DNA of 64,000 bases from the NCBI RefSeq assembly GCF_042658685.1, contig NZ_JBHSQY010000003.1; one strand, 5' to 3'. This DNA comes from Macrococcoides bohemicum (GTDB lineage Bacteria > Bacillota > Bacilli > Staphylococcales > Staphylococcaceae). Position 1 is the stretch's first letter. The number at the start of each line of letters is the position of its first letter. Positions 45,015 to 53,256 of the stretch are shown piece after piece. The notes below the pieces were generated by a model that was given only the letters and a program-made list of their open reading frames with translations, was not told the DNA's origin and searched no databases. The position numbers and the translations under genes were made by a program.

Positions 45015-45647
45015 CTATCTCGAAAACTTCCCGAAACGAAGCTTATCGCCCTCTAAGCCTAATCCACGATATCCACTGGCAAGCAATGACTGAATACGCA
45101 TAAAATCCCGGCGCTCTACTTCGATAATATCCTTACATGCAGGATGGCAGGAAAGATTCTTCAAAAAGATAAATCTCAATTTACCACCATAGAGTTTATC
45201 TATCGCTATAATATGCATTCCCAGATGAAATTTATCTTTTAAGCTTGGTATATTATCAGGATGGACGGTAGCCATGATTACATTATAATACGGAGCAACT
45301 TCTTTAAATAGCCATTCACCAAGTTTACGTTGTAATGACATTCCTCTGAAATCTGGATCCACAATCGTAATATCAGAATAGATTAAACCTGCTGCTTTAG
45401 CATCATTAATACCAGCATACGGCCCTAAATAGTCTTCTACGGGCATATGCATCGTTCTGAACGCACCAATCACACCATCAATTTGAGCGACTGCCATCCA
45501 TCCTTGCCGTATATCTTCTGTGAGTTCATCAATCGGCACGGAATCCAGTTCTTCAGGGTTTACGAGGATTTCAAGCGCACGCTGCTGAATGCGTTCAATC
45601 CTATCTACATCATTCATTTCAGCCTTTCTAATATAAATATCCAACAT
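45015..45647 (-). CDS. GNAT-like N-acetyltransferase
   Basis: 210-residue protein with a GNAT-like fold in the first half: MLDIYIRKAEMNDVDRIERI at the start and VDPDFRGMSLQRKLGEWLFKE as the acetyl-CoA loop, followed by VHPDNIPSLKDKFHLGMH. The C-terminal part differs from common members. Substrate unknown. It reads away from a 390-base intergenic region. Confidence 0.7.
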   Translation of the reverse strand: MLDIYIRKAEMNDVDRIERIQQRALEILVNPEELDSVPIDELTEDIRQGWMAVAQIDGVIGAFRTMHMPVEDYLGPYAGINDAKAAGLIYSDITIVDPDFRGMSLQRKLGEWLFKEVAPYYNVIMATVHPDNIPSLKDKFHLGMHIIAIDKLYGGKLRFIFLKNLSCHPACKDIIEVERRDFMRIQSLLASGYRGLGLEGDKLRFGKFSR

Positions 45648-46039
45648 AAACTGTTATCCTTTCTTCTAACATCTGTTTTTAATTCACCTTTCATTATAAA
45701 GTATTATAAGGCAAAATTTACAATATATTTAAATTTAATTTATGAAGTTGATGAGCATATGAATCTATTATTAATTTACTAACAAAACTTATACATTGGA
45801 CTCGCAAGCTTCATAATGTAAAAATTGTCTTTATCCAATGGCATGAGCTTCAAAAGTATAATATATTAATGTTTTTCATTTATTTTTATGATACACTATT
45901 TAAGTTAATAATATGAAATATATTATTTACAAATACTGAAATTTATAGAAACGAAATTTTATTAATATTTCAGTTAACGCACGGTTTATTGTATGTTTTA
46001 CACCAACCGCCAAATTATCAAAAGAAATGAGCGAATTTT
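45648..46039. other. 392-base AT-rich intergenic region
   Basis: Between two divergent genes, one the GNAT gene and the other the MarR/SarA-type regulator. I see no gene. A small palindromic segment lies around 45975-46015, near the regulator start, but it is imperfect. Promoters for both genes must be here; no strong match was found for either. Confidence 0.5.
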
Positions 46040-46474
46040 ATGATCGAATTAGAACAATCTTTATTTAAAACAGTCAGCTTGATAGAAGGAAACCTCAACG
46101 AATCTTTAAATAAAGTATACGGTATTTCTTATACGGAATTCTTAATCCTACATAAACTCTACTTAGATAAAGAGAGTACAATTGCTGAGATACAAAAAGA
46201 TATTTCATATAAGATGGATTCTGCAAGTACAAAGACAAAGAAACTACGCGCTATGGGACTTGTTGCGAAAGAACGTCGTAAAGACGATGAAAGAAAAGTA
46301 GCAACGAAATTGACAGATGAAGGACAAGTCTTAGTCGAAGATATATTGAATAAATACAACAATCATCAAAATAAATCATCAGTAAAATTTACTGAAAATG
46401 ATGTTCGTACTTTACAACTATTAATTGATCGTTATAGAGAGCACTTCCATACAGATTTTGATATAAACAATTAA
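46040..46474 (+). CDS. MarR/SarA-type winged-helix regulator
   Basis: 144 residues. The winged helix spans about residues 25-100 and includes SYTEFLILHKLYLDKESTIAE and the wing KERRKDDERKVATKLT. The DER segment in the wing is the hallmark of the staphylococcal SarA/MgrA/SarZ family. No nearby target is proven; nhaC is convergent. The ribosome binding site is weak, so the amount made may be low. Confidence 0.75.
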   Translation: MIELEQSLFKTVSLIEGNLNESLNKVYGISYTEFLILHKLYLDKESTIAEIQKDISYKMDSASTKTKKLRAMGLVAKERRKDDERKVATKLTDEGQVLVEDILNKYNNHQNKSSVKFTENDVRTLQLLIDRYREHFHTDFDINN

Positions 46475-46514
46475 TAAAAAATGCGTTTGAGATAAAATCT
46501 CAAACGCATTTTTT
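46475..46514. terminator. Bidirectional terminator
   Basis: Perfect stem AAAAAATGCGTTTGAGAT-AAA-ATCTCAAACGCATTTTTT between the regulator and the convergent nhaC. Confidence 0.93.
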
Positions 46515-46517
46515 ATG

Positions 46518-47960
46518 TTAAGCTAATTCAACTGGTTGTAAATTCTGTTGCTCGAAATGAGCTCTTTCTTCTCTCGTCATCTTTACAATCTTAAAACCAG
46601 TGTAGCCATAAATGATTGAAATAACAGGTACGATAAAGTTTAAAATTGCGTAAGGTGCATATTCAGCTACACTAACGCCAAGCGTTCCTACAATAAATAC
46701 ACCACACGTATTCCAAGGTACAAATACACTTGTTAACGTACCACTGTCCTCTAGACATCGGGATAAATTCTTTGGATGTAAGTTCTTATCAATATATGCG
46801 CGTAAATACATACGGCTCGGCACAACGATACTGATATATTGTTCTGAACACGTTGCATTTGTAGCAAAACAACTCACAATTGTTGCAGCAATTAAGCTGC
46901 CTGTAGATTTTGCTACTAATAAAATCTTAGAAATAATCGCATTTAACATACCACTAAACTCTAAAATACCACCGAACGTCATCGCTACAATTGTCATCGA
47001 GATGGTAAAGAACATCGATTCAAGACCACCCTTATTGAATAATTCAGTAATTAATTCATTTTTCGATTCCATCTTATAACCAGTTTGAAGCGTGTCCATA
47101 ACAGTCTTCATGTTATCCCCTTGAACAAGTTGCTGTGCACCAGCTCCTAATATAATACCAACAACTAAAGCAGGAACAGCTGGCACTTTTAACGCAACTA
47201 AGACGATAACAATTACCGGAATCAATAATAACCAAGGCGAAATGACGAATTGATCCTTCATTGCATCTAATAAAGTATCTATCTTCTTCGTATCCATATG
47301 ATCACCGGCGAACTGGCGACCAATAAAGAAGTATGCAATTAACGCAATAATGATGCCTGGAATCGTCGTAAAGAACATATGTTTAATATGAACAAATAAA
47401 TCTGTTCCAGTAAGACCTGATGCTAAGTTTGTTGTATCGCTTAACGGACTCATCTTATCCCCGAAATAACTCCCTGATATTACAGCACCAGCAATCATAC
47501 CAGCAGGGATGCCCATACTTAAACCAATTCCCATACCAGCAACACCAACCGTTGCCATTGTTGACCAACTTGAACCGATGGCTAATGCTACAATGCCACA
47601 AATTAAACAAATCGTAACTAAAAATAAACTTGGAGAAATCAACTTTAACCCGTAATAAATCATCGTAGCAACGACGCCTCCACCAATCCAGGCACCGATA
47701 ACTAATCCAACCAGGATAATAATGACAATGGCAGGTAAAGCAAGTTTAATCCCTTTGTACATCATCTCTTCAATTTCTTCCCATGTAAAGCCATGTTGAT
47801 GTGCAACAATTGCTGCAATCGCAGTACCGATCATCAATGGAATATGTGGCGCTTGCTCTAACACAACAACTGTAAATAACATACTCGCAATCATGAAGAC
47901 AAGCGGTACGAGTGCCCACCAAACATTTATTTCTTTCTTTTGTTTTAATTTATTATTCAT
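46518..47960 (-). CDS. nhaC: NhaC family Na+/H+ antiporter
   Basis: 480-residue integral membrane protein with about 12 helices, of the NhaC family. Features seen are GSSWSTMATVGVAGMG, GSYFGDKMSPLSDTTNLAS (the most conserved NhaC segment, near residue 170), and NATCSEQYISIVVPSRMY. It exchanges sodium or a related cation or small metabolite for protons. A cre-like site lies 25 bases upstream of the start. Confidence 0.88.
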   Translation of the reverse strand: MNNKLKQKKEINVWWALVPLVFMIASMLFTVVVLEQAPHIPLMIGTAIAAIVAHQHGFTWEEIEEMMYKGIKLALPAIVIIILVGLVIGAWIGGGVVATMIYYGLKLISPSLFLVTICLICGIVALAIGSSWSTMATVGVAGMGIGLSMGIPAGMIAGAVISGSYFGDKMSPLSDTTNLASGLTGTDLFVHIKHMFFTTIPGIIIALIAYFFIGRQFAGDHMDTKKIDTLLDAMKDQFVISPWLLLIPVIVIVLVALKVPAVPALVVGIILGAGAQQLVQGDNMKTVMDTLQTGYKMESKNELITELFNKGGLESMFFTISMTIVAMTFGGILEFSGMLNAIISKILLVAKSTGSLIAATIVSCFATNATCSEQYISIVVPSRMYLRAYIDKNLHPKNLSRCLEDSGTLTSVFVPWNTCGVFIVGTLGVSVAEYAPYAILNFIVPVISIIYGYTGFKIVKMTREERAHFEQQNLQPVELA

Positions 47961-47985
47961 ACCCTTTAATATCCTCCCACCAATG

Positions 47986-48000
47986 TTGAAATCGTTTACA
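47986..48000. promoter_or_regulatory. cre (CcpA) site upstream of nhaC
   Basis: TTGAAATCGTTTACA matches WTGNAANCGNWNNCW at every defined position and lies 25 bases upstream of the nhaC start codon. Confidence 0.65.
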
Positions 48001-48070
48001 TTAATAGTTTAATGGAATAAAGATGAAAAATCTACACTAATTTTCGAAATACTTAAATTATTTAAAAATC

Positions 48071-48109
48071 TAAAAAAGAGACATGTTGCAACCAACATGT
48101 CTCTAAAAA
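48071..48109. terminator. Hairpin terminator
   Basis: AGAGACATGTTG-CAAC-CAACATGTCTCT stands just after the protease-like fragment and has T runs on the minus strand, so it was probably that gene's terminator. Confidence 0.85.
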
Positions 48110-48123
48110 TATTTTCGAATAAA

Positions 48124-48315
48124 TTAATACATATGCTTGCTAACAAAACGTCCCGTATAGCCATACAATGACTCTGCTCCACTATATTCAACCTTACCTA
48201 GACGTGTATCATCTCCACCGTAAAGGTCATATCCATATGTGCGTCGTCCATACACACTTAATTTACTATCAAATAACGGAGAACCTGATGCCCCTGCTCT
48301 GAATTTATCTTTCAA
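48124..48315 (-). pseudogene. 3' fragment of a trypsin-like serine protease gene (probable)
   Basis: About 63 residues with no promoter or ribosome binding site; TAA lies a few codons upstream in frame. The residues KFRAGASGSPLFDSK resemble the GxSGSP active-site serine motif of S1 proteases such as V8 or Spl. The rest is Gly/Tyr-rich and ends in a terminator. The His and Asp of a catalytic triad would lie in the missing 5' part, so it is not functional. Family assignment is tentative. Confidence 0.4.
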
Positions 48316-48471
48316 TACAAATAAGGAGAAGTATTAAAAAGAGTAACCGTAAAATTTTTACTTAAACAAAATGAAGATAAGAACAAAAGTGGATTTTTAT
48401 AATAAGGAAATTTTACATCTAATTGTCTATAGAAAATAAAAGAAAGTAATTAGCATTAATTAATTTCATGC

Positions 48472-48606
48472 TTAATCACTTTCTTCTGATTTCGTTTTGT
48501 CGATGATCATCGCCACTACCGTTAAAGTACCGATGATCAGAGAAGATACAATTGCATTATTTGGCCCTATAGCGAATAAGGTCAGTTGTGCTAATAACTG
48601 TTCCAT
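48472..48606 (-). CDS. 44-residue small membrane peptide
   Basis: AAAAGGAG is 9 bases before the ATG at 48606. The peptide MEQLLAQLTLFAIGPNNA then a hydrophobic helix (IVSSLIIGTLTVVAMII, about residues 19-35) and the charged tail DKTKSEESD. Reminiscent of type I toxins or holin-like peptides, but no antisense RNA gene was found, and the family is unknown. It lies between a protease relic and a degraded surface gene. Confidence 0.55.
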   Translation of the reverse strand: MEQLLAQLTLFAIGPNNAIVSSLIIGTLTVVAMIIDKTKSEESD

Positions 48607-48720
48607 ACATTGTTCGCTCCTTTTCATCGTGTAATATACAATCAATATTTATCTTATTATAGCTTCTATTATCTGAAAATTCAAACACATAAATGTAACA
48701 TTTTTATTACAAAAATTCAT

Positions 48721-48759
48721 AAAAAAAGTAACACACACTCAATCGAGTGCGTGTTACTT
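48721..48759 (-). terminator. Terminator of the SdrD-type surface gene
   Basis: Minus-strand stem AAGTAACACGCACTCGAT with its near complement, followed by T7. Confidence 0.9.
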
Positions 48760-48817
48760 AAAAATATAAACTTAGTTATTAATCCAGACGTCTCTGAAAT
48801 AACTGATAAGTTCATTA

Positions 48818-49837
48818 TTATTTACGACGAGAACCGAATAATGCAGCTCCACCTAATAACGCTAATACTGAAGCAACTGCTCCACCGTTATCTTTTTCAC
48901 CTTTATCAGGTAATACTGTTTTACCAATTTCAGCTGGTTTAACAGTTTCACCTGGAGCTGGAGTTCCAACGCCATAGTAACCTTGGTCTACATTATAATT
49001 AGAAGCACCTTTTAAGTTTACGATAACGTCAGTTGGTCCATCTGAATCAATTGCTTCTGAAACATCATTATCGATGTTCGCAATAACTGGTGACCAGTCT
49101 AATGGATTATGGAAGTTAACGATGTATTGACCATCTGATAAACCATGGAATGCATAGTTACCATTTGCATCTGTTGTTGTTTCAGCGATAAAGTTTCCAG
49201 CATAGTCACGAATAGATACACGTAATCCTGCTACTGGGTTTTCACCTTGATCATATAAGTTGTTACGGTTTGCATCCCACCATACGTGGTCTCCGATTGA
49301 TAAATTACCTTGTGATGGTGCTGGTTTAACTTCTCCACCATTACCTGGTGCTGGAGCTGGTGTAGCTTCTCCACCTTGTACTGGTTTAGAACCTTGTCCA
49401 TTTAAAGGAATGAAACCAGTGTCTAAAGTAGTGATGTTAGCTCCGTTAATATCAACTAATACGTCAACTGGTCCGTCTGAATCTACATCTTCAGAACCGA
49501 TATTTGCTACATCATTTTCATATCCTGCAGGTACTTCGAAGTTAACTACGTAAGTACCATTTTTTAAACCTGAGAATGTGTAGTTACCATTCGCATCTGT
49601 TGTTGTTGTTGCAACGTGGTTACCTGCATAATCACGGATTGTAACTGTTAATCCAGCAAGACCTGTGTCTCCTGCATCTTGAACTTAGTTACCGTTGTTA
49701 TCTGAGTAAACACGATCTCCTAAAGAATATGTTGCTTCTACGGCGTCAGCTTGTTGACCAGCGCCTAGGAACAATAATGAACCTACTACTACTGATGCTG
49801 TTCCTACTGTGAACTTTCTAATACCATACTTGTTCAT
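48818..49837 (-). pseudogene. SdrD B-like (CnaB) LPxTG surface protein with premature stop
   Basis: Reading frame of 339 codons after a strong AGGAGG site. YSIRK-like signal peptide (NKYGIRKFTVGTAS, residues 2-15), then two CnaB-type beta domains (each with TDANGNY and a GxxV segment), a Pro/Gly-rich linker, and a C-terminal wall-anchoring region. It is broken: codon 51 (49685-49687) is TAA in DNGN-stop-VQDAGD, where the second repeat has an Arg/Asn-type residue. The sorting motif is LPDKG, not LPxTG; one base change (ACA to AAA) could explain it. The 5' fragment is 50 residues. Confidence 0.85.
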
Positions 49838-50272
49838 AAAAATCCTCCTCTTTATCTCTTAATTATTCAAATTGTCAATTCGCCATAATAATCAGATTAT
49901 GACTTATTATTATTTTAATACTATTATTTTACAATGTCACACTTACATGCATTTAACATACAACTAAGTTATCAACAATTTTGTATAAAAATACATTATT
50001 TTTGTATATTTATATTTTATATTGTATCATACATTTTTTAGCAATTACCATACATCTATTATTTATAAGTGTTTCCTTGCTATTTATATAATAAAATATA
50101 TTTTTATATACAAAATAATGTATATTCTTATCCGCAATTGATAGTTCGTTTGAATTGTGACAATTTTGTGACAAGATGCTTTATATAATATTTACTCTTG
50201 TATTTATTATAATTTTTAAAATTTAGTTATCGTTGAAACTAAAAGCATTAATGTTATCTGGAATATTCAATT
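49838..50272. other. 435-base AT-rich intergenic region
   Basis: Lies between the start of the CnaB-type pseudogene and the end of the orphan ORF pair. Very AT-rich, with no convincing gene, hairpin or mobile-element end. It should contain the promoter of the surface gene. Confidence 0.5.
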
Positions 50273-50533
50273 TTATTTCAGAATTGCACTTCCGAAATCT
50301 ATAATTCCATATTGGTTTATATCTATGTGCAGAATTGCTGATGTATAAACAAATCGTTTTTCATTGATTAATACATTCGAATAATAATAATTATCCTCTA
50401 GATCTTTAATGTGGCTTATCGCTTCATCTTCTAATAAAATGAAAATTGTCAAATTGAAAATTTTTACAAAATTATTAAAAAGGTTCTTTATTGATATACT
50501 ATTCTTTGAACTTTCCACATAACAATAAATCAT
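50273..50533 (-). CDS. Orphan ORF B, coupled to ORF A
   Basis: 86 residues, highly AT-rich codons. Its ATG overlaps the stop of ORF A (ATGA), so either the two are translationally coupled or they were one gene now split by a frameshift. No conserved motif, signal or membrane helix is clear. Not recognised. It ends with DINQYGIIDFGSAILK. Confidence 0.35.
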   Translation of the reverse strand: MIYCYVESSKNSISIKNLFNNFVKIFNLTIFILLEDEAISHIKDLEDNYYYSNVLINEKRFVYTSAILHIDINQYGIIDFGSAILK

Positions 50534-51039
50534 ATAACATAAATTGGTTGCTTTTTATGTATTGACTCAGTCATCCATAGGATATCTACGTCAAGATCAT
50601 CCGTATGTTGTTCGTTATATTGCTCTTGTTTTATACAGACTAACTCAATACAAATTCTATTTTTATTAATCTGTTTAATAATGTGTTTAAATATTACTTC
50701 ACTGAATTCATCAATAAGTTTGTGGATATTCCCCCTTTTTATTTTTTTATCTAGTATCTTCGCCATCCATTTAAAGTATTTATCGTTTTTAAGGAAATAT
50801 TCGTATAGGTAACTTTGCAATGATTGAAATGTCATTCTTCTTTCATCAAAATTGAGCGTTGATTTTGGATTCATCAATAACATTCGATGGTTGAGATAAA
50901 CGCTTTTATACTTGCTGGTGTTATACTTGCTGGTGTCATACTTATCAGATGAAATATATTCAGAAAAACACTTTTTATTTTCTATAAAATACATGCTCTC
51001 TACTTCTACAAGACGTTTAAAGTATTGGTTTACTTGCAA
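50530..51039 (-). CDS. Orphan ORF A, probably 5'-truncated
   Basis: 169 residues from a TTG with no good ribosome binding site. The frame is actually open further upstream to about 51226, with residues such as HIKYLLSKPFSAIYREEDDE, and no canonical start codon there. So the true N-terminus is missing. It is basic, charged and helical, with a small tandem repeat DTSKYNTSKYK. Not recognised; not an adhesin. Its upstream end is joined to a surface-protein fragment. Confidence 0.4.
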   Translation of the reverse strand: MQVNQYFKRLVEVESMYFIENKKCFSEYISSDKYDTSKYNTSKYKSVYLNHRMLLMNPKSTLNFDERRMTFQSLQSYLYEYFLKNDKYFKWMAKILDKKIKRGNIHKLIDEFSEVIFKHIIKQINKNRICIELVCIKQEQYNEQHTDDLDVDILWMTESIHKKQPIYVI

Positions 51040-51197
51040 AATAATTTCATGCTCTTTCTTAGATTTGACAAAATATGGTTCGGTACCAACAATTTCATCA
51101 TCTTCTTCGCGATATATAGCACTAAAAGGCTTAGAAAGTAAGTATTTAATATGTTCATTCTTTTTATTTACTGTAATAGATAATTGAAAATCATCTA

Positions 51198-51589
51198 TTA
51201 CATCAATATTGATAACATCATTGTTCCGTCAGTATCAAAAACGGTCTTTTCAACAGTACCATCTGCTATTGTCAATTCAACAACTTGGCCTGCTGTTGCG
51301 AAACCTGTCAGTTCTGTATTATCAGCATTCAATTCAAGATTTACTGCTTTCTCTGGTAATATTGATTCTGATATTACACTGTCAGTTATCGGTGATTCAG
51401 TTGTAGCCTCTTCTGTTGTAGCTGTTTCTGTCGGCGCTTCTGTTGCCAGTGTTTCCTTCGTAGTTTCTTCTGCTTCAGCACTATTGCCCAGAAAAATTAA
51501 AGTTCCCACTAATATTGATGCTGTACCTACCGTAAATTTAAGTATCGAATACTTATTCAATTTGTTCAGCAAAAAGTCGTGTTTTTCAT
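51198..51589 (-). pseudogene. YSIRK-type surface protein gene, frameshifted and 3'-truncated
   Basis: GGAGGAAACACATG (ATG 51587-51589) is an ideal start but reads MKNTTFC then stop. The frame one base over carries the real signal peptide, LLNKLNKYSILKFTVGTASI, followed by a Glu/Thr-rich linker and the beginning of a bacterial Ig-like domain (ELTGFATAGQVVELTIADG). One more T in the T5 run (51571-51575) would restore the frame. An in-frame TTG at 51602 may give weak expression. The 3' end stops in DTDGTMMLSILM and the anchor is missing. Confidence 0.75.
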
Positions 51590-51602
51590 GTGTTTCCTCC
51601 AA

Positions 51603-51930
51603 ATATAACCTTCTTTAAAGGTGGTTGATTAATATTAGTTATTATAGCATGATTATATTAATTTTTAGTTTATTTTTACATCATAGAAATTACAGAGTTT
51701 TATATTCATAATAATTAAATAGGAGTCATTTTTAATAACAAATATATAATAATTATTGAGATGTACTATTACTACCTTCCATCTTAAAAAAACACCTCAA
51801 AAGTTAGATTTCAAGTCTAACTTTTAGGGTGCCTTTCATTTACATCTTTAAATATTATCTTGTTTTAAATGTTAACAAAATATTTGTTTATTATGAAAAA
51901 TAGTTAATACTAAAGTATTTTTTGTTTCAA
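51603..51930. other. Intergenic region between gtfB and the YSIRK relic
   Basis: About 330 bases, AT-rich. It holds the gtfB terminator (51786-51831) and presumably the promoter of the truncated surface gene. No other gene is seen. Confidence 0.6.
51786..51831 (-). terminator. Terminator of the accessory Sec operon
   Basis: Minus-strand stem CACCCTAAAAGTTAGA paired with TCTAACTTTTGAGGTG, then T7. It ends transcription from gtfB about 100 bases after its stop. Confidence 0.9.
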
Positions 51931-53256
51931 TTAACTATTTTTATCAAAAACAGCTCTAAATTCTTCTTTTTCAATTTCATTTGCTTGTAGTTTTTGTTGT
52001 CTTAATAATATTTCTTTATCTCTTTTTGTCAAATTAAGCAATCTAATCAATTCTTCAGGATTTGATTGGCTGATGAGTAGTTCATTTCCAGTAAATGTAG
52101 GATTATGCGCAGTTTCTTTATAACCCATTATTAATAAATCATAGTCAAAAGCACTGCGAACAGCATTTAAAATTTCATTGCCTTGATTAATATCTAAATA
52201 AATATCTGTATTTTCATAAATTTTTCTTGCTACCTTTAAATCAACTGAAGGGAATAATCTGACATTCTTATATTTCCCAAGGTCCATTAATTTTGATGAC
52301 ATTTCTGTTATCGCAATTATATTAAAGGTATAACTCGGACTACTTTGAATGATTTTTTCAATATGCGGAAACTGATCTGAATTTGTAACTGTTAATACAT
52401 TTTTACTAAATGTATTCTTTCTATGGTATCTATACAAGTAACCTGCCCTCTTAATCTTACTTTTAACATTATTCGCAGCAAGAGCTATAATTTTATTATA
52501 CTCTTCTTCGTCAGGAACAATTACTTTTATAGATTCCAAAGCATCACTTTCGAGTATGTATTGCATATTTCCAGGTAACTCCTGATGTATACGTTCCTGC
52601 CAGAATAAATAGCCTTTTATAGATTGCTTCCTATTAATAAGAGCTAATAATGGTGTTGCTAATGAATTAAAAACAACATCAGTTGTATCGAAATCCAATC
52701 TTTCTAAGCTAAATGCTGTAAATTCATTCTTATCATTAAATATATATTCTCTATTATCTAAATAAAGCATAATTGACTTTGTAATATAATTTTCATATAT
52801 TATAATTTCATTTTGCTGGTTGAAAAATGTTTTGAAAATTGGGTTTCCTTGTTCACTATTTACAGTGCGTGCAAATAATATACCGTGCTTTGTATAATGA
52901 TCAATCGAACGTATTATCCCATTTTCATTTAACCACTCAACTTGCTGTACAATTCTTGAAAGATAATTTTTTTTATATTTGATATTTGCTCTAATTTTGC
53001 CATTATCATTGATGGTTGCCTGTTCATTAGATCCTTCTATTTCCCAGTATTTAGGTATTTTTACCCTATTAAAATAAAGTGGTTTATCAGTTTTTTTAGG
53101 TGCATATTTTGAAAACAGCTTATATGGCGTTATTATTTCATCTGGTAGAAAGCCATCATCTTCTATTACGAAGGTTGACAGATTCATGTTAGCAATTTTC
53201 AAAGAACTATAAAGTTTTCTTGCTGGAGTGTTGAAGTGCTCAAATAATGTTATCAT
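51931..53256 (-). CDS. gtfB: Accessory Sec glycosyltransferase chaperone subunit GtfB
   Basis: 441 residues. Partner of GtfA in the O-GlcNAc transferase that starts glycosylation of the SRR protein; GtfB recognises the acceptor and stabilises GtfA. Starts with MITLFEHFNTPARKLYSSLKIAN, the family pattern, and has the beta-rich N-terminal domain and a degenerate GT-B fold without the catalytic E pair. Its ATG overlaps the gtfA stop by 4 bases (ATGA). It is the last gene of the operon. Confidence 0.9.
   Translation of the reverse strand: MITLFEHFNTPARKLYSSLKIANMNLSTFVIEDDGFLPDEIITPYKLFSKYAPKKTDKPLYFNRVKIPKYWEIEGSNEQATINDNGKIRANIKYKKNYLSRIVQQVEWLNENGIIRSIDHYTKHGILFARTVNSEQGNPIFKTFFNQQNEIIIYENYITKSIMLYLDNREYIFNDKNEFTAFSLERLDFDTTDVVFNSLATPLLALINRKQSIKGYLFWQERIHQELPGNMQYILESDALESIKVIVPDEEEYNKIIALAANNVKSKIKRAGYLYRYHRKNTFSKNVLTVTNSDQFPHIEKIIQSSPSYTFNIIAITEMSSKLMDLGKYKNVRLFPSVDLKVARKIYENTDIYLDINQGNEILNAVRSAFDYDLLIMGYKETAHNPTFTGNELLISQSNPEELIRLLNLTKRDKEILLRQQKLQANEIEKEEFRAVFDKNS

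Noticed and set aside
50912..51618. Plus-strand reading frames opposite the orphan ORF and YSIRK fragment
   Set aside because: They are the opposite strand of the fragment and rich in Ser and Val because of the Glu/Thr-rich linker. No ribosome sites.
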